Shown here piece after piece: positions 1 through 6,336 of a DNA stretch of 12,914 nt (position 1 is its first letter; each line of letters begins with the position of its first letter). Below the pieces are notes generated by a model that was not told where the DNA came from, made no database searches, and saw only the letters and a list, made by a program, of their open reading frames with translations. This DNA is from Phycisphaeraceae bacterium. Lineage in GTDB: Bacteria > Planctomycetota > Phycisphaerae > Phycisphaerales > Phycisphaeraceae. The DNA is taken from NCBI GenBank assembly GCA_028281215.1, contig JANQKH010000013.1, forward strand, positions 1-12,914. The letters are read 5' to 3'. The position numbers and the translations under genes were made by a program.

Positions 1-308
1 GCGGCGCCCACCACGGCGCGGGGAATGACCGTCGGCTCAACGGCAAGGCCGGCTGCTTCAAAGACCGACCATTGATCGCCGACCGGCAATTCCGATCGCT
101 TACGCTTGATGTCAATCGCGGCGTTGCGCACCGCGGCGAACACGTATGCCACCGGGTCGCCGGCCGGGTGCTTGTCCGTGCGAAACAATCGGACCACCGC
201 GTCGTGCACGGCATCCTCGGCGCGGTCGGGATTCCGCGTGATAGACAGCGCCAAGGTATACAGACCTTGCCGATGATCCTGATAGATCGTTTCGAGCTGT
301 TCTCGCAC
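1..308 (-). CDS. ECF-family RNA polymerase sigma factor (partial, N-terminal part)
   Basis: The visible 102 codons encode sigma-70 region 2: a helical segment (QGLYTLALSITRNPDRAED, about residues 14-32) continuing into DAVVRLFR (36-43) as regions 2.1-2.2. The segment AYVFAAVRNAAIDIKRKR (54-71) matches regions 2.3-2.4, which bind and melt the -10 element. Region 4 would lie beyond base 1, so the gene is cut by the window edge. The start is a GTG at 308-306. It is the only ATG, GTG or TTG in frame after the TAG at 375-377, and it has a GGAG at 323-320, 11 nt upstream, which is rather far for a ribosome binding site. The family redirects RNA polymerase to a stress or envelope regulon. No anti-sigma gene is visible, so the stimulus is unknown. 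The gene is divergent from dnaA. A Ser/Thr kinase lies nearby, but a functional link is only a guess. Confidence 0.82.
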   Translation of the reverse strand, partial: MREQLETIYQDHRQGLYTLALSITRNPDRAEDAVHDAVVRLFRTDKHPAGDPVAYVFAAVRNAAIDIKRKRSELPVGDQWSVFEAAGLAVEPTVIPRAVVGA

Positions 309-461
309 GAGGATCTTGTCTCCAGCGGAAGCCTTCGCCGCCCAAAGCGGTCCGTGTTTAACACGAGGGTCAGCCTACAGTTTATGCACGGCAGGAATGG
401 AAACGTAGTGAACGTGCACGATTTTCACCGGCCGATTTAAGCGATTATCCGGACTTGCTCG

Positions 462-490
462 TTGACAGATTCAGCACGAGCCCGTAACTT
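462..490 (+). promoter_or_regulatory. Candidate sigma-70 promoter of dnaA
   Basis: A perfect -35 hexamer TTGACA (462-467) is followed, after 17 bp, by TAACTT (485-490). That hexamer keeps the three most important -10 positions (T1, A2, T6) but only 3 of 6 overall. Transcription would begin near 497 and leave a leader of about 100 nt before the dnaA ATG. A DnaA-box-like 9-mer, TTATCCGGA, lies at 445-453, just upstream. The -35 match is good and the -10 is weak. Confidence 0.4.
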
Positions 491-597
491 CCGTTGATCG
501 AGATTCGAATTGGCGCCCGGGAGACGCCGGCGACCGTTGGTGGGACGCCCTGAATCTTTTCGTATTCCATCCTTTTGAAGATTTTGGCGCGGTTTGC

Positions 598-1944
598 ATG
601 GCAAAACCAGACTTCACGCTGTGGCCTGACATTCTCAAACACGTGCAGACGGCCTACCCGGACATCTGCCGCCAGTGGTTTGTCGATGAACTCGAACCCC
701 AGTCGTTCGATTCCGGGCGGCTGGTCATCAACGTCAAGGTGCCGTTCAAAAAACCCTACCTGGAAAACCATTGTACCGAGCCCTTCACCGAAGCGGCGCA
801 GGCGGTCACCGGCAAACTCGTCGCCGTGAAGTTTGCGGACACCGACGATGCCCAGGATCTCACGCCTGAGCTCGTCATGGAACACGTCGGCGACAACGGT
901 GAAAGCCAGGTCGATCAATTGTTGCTGATCCCGGATTACTCGTTCGACAGTTTCGTGCGTGGACCGGAGAACCACTTCGCCTGGTCCGCCGCCGTCGCTG
1001 TCGCCAAGGAACCGGGCACGCATTACAACCCGCTGTTCATTCATGGCGGGGTCGGGCTCGGCAAAACGCACCTGCTTCAGGCGATCTGTCAGACCGTCGT
1101 GCAAAACCATGATGACATGAGCATTCGGTACATCACCTGCGAAATGTTCGTCAATGATTTTCTCGATTGCATTGAGCACGGTCGCATGCAGGAGTTTCGC
1201 AAACGGTACCGCAATCTCGATCTGCTGGTGATCGATGACATTCAGTTTCTGGAGATCGCCGACCGGACGCAGGAAGAGTTTTTTCATACGTTTAACGAAC
1301 TGCATCAGTTGAAGCGGCAGATTGTCCTGTCCAGCGACCGTCCGCCGGAGGAGATTCCGAAACTGGAGGAACGGCTGGTCAGCCGATTCAAGATGGGGCT
1401 GGTCGCGGACATCTCCCGACCGTCGTTTGAGACACGCATCGCGATTGTCAGCGGCAAGGCGAAACTGCGCGGGCTCGACCTGCCGGATGACGTGGTCAAG
1501 TTGATCGCCGGCCGCATCGAAACCAACGCCCGCGAACTGGAAGGCGCGATCACCACGTTGCAGGGGCATGCGTCGCTGCACAACCGGCAGATCAACCTGC
1601 AACTGGCGATTGAAGTGCTAGGCGGACCGGCGCAGGACGGCCGTAGCAATCATGTGACGTTCCAGTCGATCATCGATGTGGTTTGCGATCATTACGACGT
1701 AACGCTGCGTGAACTTCAGTCCAAGAAGCGGACCAAGTCGATCGCTGAGCCGCGACAGGTTTCGATGTGGCTGATGCGCCGCCGCACACGGTACAGCTTG
1801 CAGGAAATCGGCGGCTACTTCGGCGGACGCGACCACACCACGGTCATGCATTCAATCAAAACCGTCGACGAACGCGCGGAACTGGAAGATGACTTCGCCC
1901 GCGAACTCGAAGCACTGGACAACCGCGTGCTCAACGGGGGGTGA
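598..1944 (+). CDS. dnaA: Chromosomal replication initiator protein DnaA
   Basis: ATP-dependent initiator that binds DnaA boxes at oriC and opens the duplex. The 448 residues show the full layout. Domain I is about 1-85. The domain II linker is very short (about 86-112). The AAA+ domain III follows from 113, with Walker A GGVGLGKTH (150-158), Walker B LLVIDDIQFL (209-218), the box VII arginine-finger segment RLVSRFKMG (259-267) and sensor 2 NARELEGA (310-317). Domain IV carries the basic loop SKKRTKSIAEPRQ (375-387) and the DnaA signature GGRDHTTVMH (409-418). The residue before PRQ is Glu384, where E. coli has Arg; this position varies in the family. The ATG at 598 gives a normal N-terminus but has no clear Shine-Dalgarno sequence. 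The usual partners dnaN and recF are not adjacent. The 3' end faces the kinase gene across 33 bp with no evident terminator. Confidence 0.97.
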   Translation: MAKPDFTLWPDILKHVQTAYPDICRQWFVDELEPQSFDSGRLVINVKVPFKKPYLENHCTEPFTEAAQAVTGKLVAVKFADTDDAQDLTPELVMEHVGDNGESQVDQLLLIPDYSFDSFVRGPENHFAWSAAVAVAKEPGTHYNPLFIHGGVGLGKTHLLQAICQTVVQNHDDMSIRYITCEMFVNDFLDCIEHGRMQEFRKRYRNLDLLVIDDIQFLEIADRTQEEFFHTFNELHQLKRQIVLSSDRPPEEIPKLEERLVSRFKMGLVADISRPSFETRIAIVSGKAKLRGLDLPDDVVKLIAGRIETNARELEGAITTLQGHASLHNRQINLQLAIEVLGGPAQDGRSNHVTFQSIIDVVCDHYDVTLRELQSKKRTKSIAEPRQVSMWLMRRRTRYSLQEIGGYFGGRDHTTVMHSIKTVDERAELEDDFARELEALDNRVLNGG

Positions 1945-1977
1945 GCATCCGACGAAAACTTCCGCTAAGGCCTTGAA

Positions 1978-3459
1978 TCAATCCGGCGCTGCTTCCCACT
2001 TACTTTGTTCGGCCTCGGCGTCGGTGTAAAAGAATTTGGCGCGGTGGGCGGGTATGTTTTCAGCGCGTGAATCGCCGGGCTTGTAGTAGTACCGGCCGTT
2101 CACGTCCGCGACGTAGACCACACCCGCGGGGGGATTCGTTTTCCAACTGAATGACGGCGGGCCTTCGCGCGCTGGGACGACAGGCCAATCACCCGTTGCG
2201 CGTTCGCCGTAGGTGCTCGGTGCTAGGGGGAACAGTTCGGACCAGTCGGTGGACGTGGCGGTCGGCGGATTGGTGTTGCCCGGCCAGAACGCAATCGCGA
2301 GCACGATTGCGATCAGCGCCAGTGCGCCGCCGATCAGCAGGGAGAGTTTACGGCCGGTCCATCCGACGGGGCCGCTCAGGTGGACGGTGGGCAGGTCTTC
2401 GACGCTGGAGACGTCCGTGCGTGATGTGCGACCGGTCGCCGTTGCCGTGTCAAGGTTACCTTGCCAGGACCAATCGTCATTTCGGCCGTCAATCGCCTCG
2501 GCATTGAGCACGGCGGCGACTTCCTCGGCAGTGGGCCGGTCGGTCGGCGCTTTTTCGAGCATGCGCGCGATCAATTCCGCCAGCGAATCGGGGCAGTCCG
2601 GCGCTAATTCTCGCACGTCAGGCGCGGGATCGCGCAGGTGTTTGCGGAGAATCTCTCGCGTCTTTGTGCCTTGAAACGGAGGCCAGCCGGTCAACGCGAA
2701 GTACAGCGTCGCGCCCAGGCTGTAGATGTCCACCGCCGTGGTCTGGTCGCGCCGGCGGATCACTTCCGGCGCCATGAACTTCGGCGTGCCGACCGACTTT
2801 TGATGTACGTCAAACGGATCGGCGCGCACATCCATGCGCACCAGCCCGAAGTCAGTCACCTTACATCGGCCCCGACGCGTGATGATCAGGTTGCTCGGTT
2901 TGATGTCGTGGTGCACGATGCCCATCTCGTGCGCGATCACCAGCGCCGACGCGGCATCCGCGATGATCGGACACGCCCGTTGCGCCGGCAGCGCGCCGGT
3001 CGCGCGGATCACCTTCGCCAGTGTTTCGCCTTCGACCAGTTCCATCGCGATGTACCACCAGCCGTCGTGTTCGTTGATCTCGTAAATGCGTACGACGTTG
3101 GGGTGATCGATCTGCGCCGCGGCGCGGGCTTCGCGCAAAAACTGTTGCACGGCGTCGGCGCTTTCCATCCCGCGGATACGTTTGCGGAGAATCTTCAACG
3201 CCACGTTGCGGTGCAGGTTCACATCTTCGGCGAGAATGATCCGCCCCATCGACCCTTCGCCCAGCAGGCTCTTCAATCGGAAGCGGCCGAATCGTTTGCC
3301 GACCCAGTGCGGCTGAATGATTGACGACCCGCCGACTTCATCGGAGGATTCAATCAACTCCGCCTCGGGCAACTGCGAGAGATCGCCTTCGTCGAGCAGG
3401 CTTGTCTCGAACGCCACGTCGTCCTCCAAGCCGACCGGTTTGGGATCATCGTCAAACAT
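1978..3459 (-). CDS. Membrane-anchored Ser/Thr protein kinase with extracytoplasmic C-terminal domain
   Basis: Hanks-type kinase that phosphorylates Ser/Thr on unknown targets. An acidic N-terminal tail (1-55) precedes the catalytic domain (about 58-318). Visible elements are the glycine loop GEGSMG (67-72), VALK lysine (K89), alpha-C Glu110, catalytic loop HHDIKPSN (183-190), DFG (203-205), APE (230-232) and the late Arg308. The usual HRD motif is HHD, so this is a non-RD kinase. After an acidic/Thr-rich linker, one membrane segment (about 371-391) leads to a C-terminal domain of about 100 residues outside the membrane. Its last 45 residues resemble an Ada-type zinc-binding module but lack the cysteines. 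The gene follows the DUF3616-like gene by 24 bp on the same strand, so the two are probably cotranscribed. It is convergent with dnaA. Kinase assignment is very secure; activity is likely because the lysine and both catalytic aspartates remain. Confidence 0.93.
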   Translation of the reverse strand: MFDDDPKPVGLEDDVAFETSLLDEGDLSQLPEAELIESSDEVGGSSIIQPHWVGKRFGRFRLKSLLGEGSMGRIILAEDVNLHRNVALKILRKRIRGMESADAVQQFLREARAAAQIDHPNVVRIYEINEHDGWWYIAMELVEGETLAKVIRATGALPAQRACPIIADAASALVIAHEMGIVHHDIKPSNLIITRRGRCKVTDFGLVRMDVRADPFDVHQKSVGTPKFMAPEVIRRRDQTTAVDIYSLGATLYFALTGWPPFQGTKTREILRKHLRDPAPDVRELAPDCPDSLAELIARMLEKAPTDRPTAEEVAAVLNAEAIDGRNDDWSWQGNLDTATATGRTSRTDVSSVEDLPTVHLSGPVGWTGRKLSLLIGGALALIAIVLAIAFWPGNTNPPTATSTDWSELFPLAPSTYGERATGDWPVVPAREGPPSFSWKTNPPAGVVYVADVNGRYYYKPGDSRAENIPAHRAKFFYTDAEAEQSKWEAAPD

Positions 3460-3483
3460 ATTGGCGGGCGGTCTGTCCCCGGT

Positions 3484-4698
3484 TCAGTCCTGTTCCTTTC
3501 GGATGCCGGTAAATTCCATGATGATCAGCGTGCTGTCACGCGCGTCGCGGCCTTCGCTCACGTCGCCTTCGTCGGTCGCCAGGGCGATGTAATCGCTTTG
3601 TCCCAGGCGACAGACGGCTTCCAGTTTCAGTTGCGGGGCGCGGGCGATCAGCGTCGGCCGATCTGACTTGTTCCCACTCCACCAGAACACCGCCGCATCC
3701 AGCGAACTGGGCGGGAACGGTTTGTCATCATCCAACTTGGGGCCATTGCTCTTGGCGGCGACGATGAGGTAGCCACGCGTGACCGGATCCCACGAAATTT
3801 CACTGACGCCGCGGCCGTTCAAATCGAGCAGGAACATGTCGGTCACACGCATAAGCGTGGCGTCGCGTTGGTTGAACGCCTGGTCGACGTCGTTCAAGGC
3901 GAACAGCACGGCTTTGTCGTTCACGAGCGGGTTGCGCATGCCGCAAAGCAGGGTGTCGCCCTGCGGCGTGAACGTCATGCCTTCGACGTTGCCCCACCGG
4001 TAGGTGTTTTTGTCGTCACCGCCGAAGGTCGCGGAGAAGGTGCGATAGGGTTCGACGTTGAAACGTTTGAACACTTTTTGAATCGCTTCGCGGACAGGTG
4101 TGGCGTCGAGCACCACGCCTTTCGCGGCGGCGGAGGTGTCCTGATCGGCATCATGCAGGGATGTGAGCGATTTGAACGTGAAGCGCAACAGGTTGCGCCG
4201 TTTGGGCAGCGGGCGCCCGTCTTTGTCATTACTCAGCGAGCAAAGCACGTAGCCGACGTAACCGCCGCCGGCTTTGGGTCGCACGGCAACCGACTCGCCG
4301 TCCCACAACAAGCCATGCGCGTTGGGCACCACAACCTGCGCATTCGGCGTGGTTAACTTCATGGTTTGTAAGTCAAACGGCGCGGTGAAGATGACGTGTT
4401 CATGGCGGTCGCTTTGCACGAGCAGCCCGCCGTCCACCCACGCGAGGCCGGCGCATTCGAGCGGCTTTTTCACCGTCGTGTTGTGGGAGGTGATGTGATG
4501 GACATTGAGACTTTCATGCGAGATCACCGGCGGATAAACGAAAAAGCCGAGCGTGGGCACGGGTTGTGCCGGTTCACCTGGCTTCCCTTTGGCCAGCGCG
4601 GTTGCCTGTGACGCTTGCGTCGCGCACCACACCGTCGCCAGGGTAAGACAAGGCAACACCACGAACAACAGCGCGCGTAAAGGCTTCAATCGTCGCAA
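3484..4698 (-). CDS. Secreted beta-propeller-like protein, resembling DUF3616
   Basis: A 404-residue exported protein of unknown function. The N-terminus is a Sec signal peptide: basic MRRLKPLR, a hydrophobic core (about 9-27) and a likely cleavage near SQATA (30-34). Cys25 follows Trp, so it is a poor lipobox. Motifs that fit my recollection of DUF3616 are ECAGLAWVDGGLLVQSDRH (81-99), NVEGMTF (237-243), LLCGMRNPL (250-258), LNGRGVSEISWDP (293-305) and LKLEAVCRLG (357-366). They are spaced like propeller blades. The start is TTG at 4698-4696. It is the first start codon after an in-frame TGA and has a GGA 7 nt upstream, and no ATG is available. A perfect TATAAT lies about 50 bp upstream. The kinase gene follows after 24 bp. 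It could instead be an esterase-like phytase or NHL-type propeller; I see no catalytic motif that decides. Confidence 0.6.
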   Translation of the reverse strand: MRRLKPLRALLFVVLPCLTLATVWCATQASQATALAKGKPGEPAQPVPTLGFFVYPPVISHESLNVHHITSHNTTVKKPLECAGLAWVDGGLLVQSDRHEHVIFTAPFDLQTMKLTTPNAQVVVPNAHGLLWDGESVAVRPKAGGGYVGYVLCSLSNDKDGRPLPKRRNLLRFTFKSLTSLHDADQDTSAAAKGVVLDATPVREAIQKVFKRFNVEPYRTFSATFGGDDKNTYRWGNVEGMTFTPQGDTLLCGMRNPLVNDKAVLFALNDVDQAFNQRDATLMRVTDMFLLDLNGRGVSEISWDPVTRGYLIVAAKSNGPKLDDDKPFPPSSLDAAVFWWSGNKSDRPTLIARAPQLKLEAVCRLGQSDYIALATDEGDVSEGRDARDSTLIIMEFTGIRKEQD

Positions 4699-4747
4699 TG
4701 GCTTTTCCGAATGGTGAGTAGACCCTCATCTTCGAGCACGCGAAACC

Positions 4748-4777
4748 ATTATACAAAACCGCCCATGTTTTCGGGAA
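4748..4777 (-). promoter_or_regulatory. Candidate promoter for the DUF3616-like/kinase pair
   Basis: On the minus strand a perfect -10 hexamer TATAAT occupies 4753-4748. An 18-bp spacer separates it from TTCCCG (4777-4772), which is only a 3-of-6 match to TTGACA. Transcription would start near 4741 and give a leader of about 43 nt before the TTG start at 4698. The perfect -10 is the main support. Confidence 0.4.
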
Positions 4778-4980
4778 TCGATAGCGCAGCCGATACGCTG
4801 TTACAGGAATGGGCGCAGCGGCGGTCCAGTTTGATGGTGGAGTTCGGTGATATGATCGATGATCTTCTCGGACCTTCGGTTTGAGTTGACGGTTCGGCCG
4901 GCGTTAAACTTGCGATGTTCCATTAATTGTTCCACCATCACACGCCCGTTGCTGGCAACGCCGCAGGCCAAGGAGACCCG

Positions 4981-6132
4981 ATGATGCACGTCCACTTTCG
5001 TCGACTGTTCACATTCGCGCTTTTGTTGACTTTCGGTTTGTCCGGGCTGACCGCTTGCGCCACAGAGCCGGATGCGTATCACGTTTACTTCGGCACGTAC
5101 ACGCGCGGCAAGAGCGAGAGCAAAGGCATCTATGTGCATCGCATGGACGCCAGGACCGGCAAGCTTACGCCGATCAGTGTGGCGGAAACGAATAACCCAT
5201 CGTTCCTCGCGCTGCATCCAAGTGGTAAGTACCTCTACGCCTGTGGTGAGATGAGCGATTTTGAGGGCAAGAAAAGCGGGGCGGTCAGTGCGTTCAAAAT
5301 CGATCCAAAATCGGGATCGCTGACGTTGATCAATCAACAACCATCAGTCGGCGCCGGGCCTTGCCATGTGGACGTCCTCGCCAACGGCAAAGCGGTCGCG
5401 GCTGCGAATTACGGCGGCGGCAGTGTCGTGTCGTTGGCGATCCAACCCGACGGCAGTCTCGGCAAAGTGGTGTCGTTTATTCAACACACCGGTTCCAGCG
5501 TGCACCCGCGGCAGAAGGCGCCGCACGCGCATTGCATCAACTTCGATGCGGCGGGGCAGTTTGCCTACGCCGCTGACCTCGGCATCGACAAGGTGTTGAT
5601 TTACAAGGTGGACGCCGCGGGCAAACTAGCGCTCGCCACGCCGACGCATGGGCAGGTCAAACCCGGCGCCGGTCCGCGGCACTTCGCGATCCATCCGACT
5701 CAGAAATACGCCTACGTGATCAACGAACTCGATCGCACGGTGACCACCTTCCAACGCAATGAAAAAACCGGTGCGCTGACCAGCATCCAGACGTTGTCGA
5801 CCGTGCCCGCAAACGTGACCTCCGGTTCGACGGCAGAGATTTTTGTGCATCCCTCCGGCAAGTTCGTGTACGGCTCCAACCGCGGGCATGACAGCATTGC
5901 GATTTTTCAGGTCGATCCCAAGACGGGCAAACTCACCGTCGCTGGTCATGAATCCACACAGGGCAAGACGCCGCGGAGCTTCGGCATTTCCCCGTGCGGC
6001 CGATTCCTGCTCGCGGCGAATCAGAATTCGCATACCGTTGTGGTCTTTCGCATCGATGCAAAGACTGGCGCACTCAAAGCCACGGGCGAAGTGGTGAACG
6101 TGCCGACGCCGGTGTGTGTGGTGTTCAAATAG
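4981..6132 (+). CDS. pgl: 6-phosphogluconolactonase-family (YbhE/Pgl-like) seven-bladed propeller, predicted lipoprotein
   Basis: Lactonase family PF10282; characterised members hydrolyse 6-phosphogluconolactone to 6-phosphogluconate in the pentose phosphate pathway. The 383-residue protein begins VYFGTYT after the signal region. It repeats blade motifs such as NNPSFLALHPSGKYLYACGE, GPCHVDV, GAGPRHFAIHP and PRSFGISPCGRFLLAANQ, and ends PTPVCVVFK. Length and blade pattern are typical. The chosen ATG (4981) follows AAGGAG (4970-4975) with 5 nt spacing; a second ATG at 4984 is equally possible. An in-frame ATG at 4927 lacks such a site and would bury the signal peptide. That signal (residues 2-25) ends in the lipobox LTAC with Cys26, so the mature protein is probably a lipid-anchored periplasmic or outer-membrane protein. 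A cytosolic Pgl role is therefore doubtful, and a different extracellular lactone or sugar-acid substrate is likely. Confidence 0.85.
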   Translation: MMHVHFRRLFTFALLLTFGLSGLTACATEPDAYHVYFGTYTRGKSESKGIYVHRMDARTGKLTPISVAETNNPSFLALHPSGKYLYACGEMSDFEGKKSGAVSAFKIDPKSGSLTLINQQPSVGAGPCHVDVLANGKAVAAANYGGGSVVSLAIQPDGSLGKVVSFIQHTGSSVHPRQKAPHAHCINFDAAGQFAYAADLGIDKVLIYKVDAAGKLALATPTHGQVKPGAGPRHFAIHPTQKYAYVINELDRTVTTFQRNEKTGALTSIQTLSTVPANVTSGSTAEIFVHPSGKFVYGSNRGHDSIAIFQVDPKTGKLTVAGHESTQGKTPRSFGISPCGRFLLAANQNSHTVVVFRIDAKTGALKATGEVVNVPTPVCVVFK

Positions 6133-6183
6133 TTTTGGATGGCCGGTGGGAGGGGGGCTCGTCCGTCATGGACAAAGAAGACA

Positions 6184-6293
6184 GACGAGACGCCGGGTGC
6201 CTGCGGCAAAGGCTCGGCGTGCCGCAGCACGCTTGGCAACACACTGGGGCACGTCGCCAAGCCTCCTTTGCCCCAGCCACCCGGCGTCACGTC
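6184..6293. repeat. REP/BIME-like pair of inverted structured repeat units
   Basis: Two copies of one unit face each other. Unit A reads right from 6189; unit B reads left on the minus strand from 6288. Each begins GACGCCGGGTG and continues with one variable base, CTG, one variable base, then GGCAAAGG: 22 of 24 positions match. The outer arms 6184-6199 and 6278-6293 pair at 15 of 16 positions (A-A mismatch 6188/6289). Inside, unit A forms a perfect 8-bp hairpin, CTGCGGCA (6201-6208) with TGCCGCAG (6220-6227). Unit B forms CTGGGGCA (6244-6251) with TGCCCCAG (6269-6276). GCTTGGC (6231-6237) can also pair with GCCAAGC (6256-6262). The variable stem base is compensated (C-G in A, G-C in B). No T-tract follows, so it is not a standard terminator. 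Architecture (short conserved head plus hairpin, in inverted pairs, in an intergenic spacer) fits REP/BIME elements. Confidence 0.75.
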
Positions 6294-6336
6294 GCTCCAC
6301 ACCCCAACCCCTGCATCATCGCTACCATGATTCATC

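Noticed and set aside
112..345. A 77-codon minus-strand frame over the sigma factor
   Set aside because: It is out of frame with the clear sigma region 2 motifs, which start at the GTG at 308.
309..597. Replication origin beside dnaA
   Set aside because: Only one weak DnaA-box-like site is visible and there is no AT-rich unwinding tract.
445..1602. A 385-codon open frame antisense to dnaA
   Set aside because: It lies entirely opposite the certain dnaA coding sequence, has no recognisable domain, and long antisense frames are expected in GC-rich codons of this composition.
2638..3324. A 228-codon open frame antisense to the kinase
   Set aside because: It mirrors the catalytic domain of a kinase with all motifs in place; its His/Arg/Val-rich composition is typical of a shadow.
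4574..4756. A 60-codon minus-strand frame overlapping the start of the DUF3616-like gene
   Set aside because: It is out of frame with the signal peptide that begins at the TTG at 4698 and would start within the predicted -10 element.
6184..6293. Intrinsic terminator or riboswitch in the spacer
   Set aside because: There is no T-run after the stems. The symmetrical two-copy layout is better explained as an inverted pair of dispersed repeats than as a ligand-binding leader.
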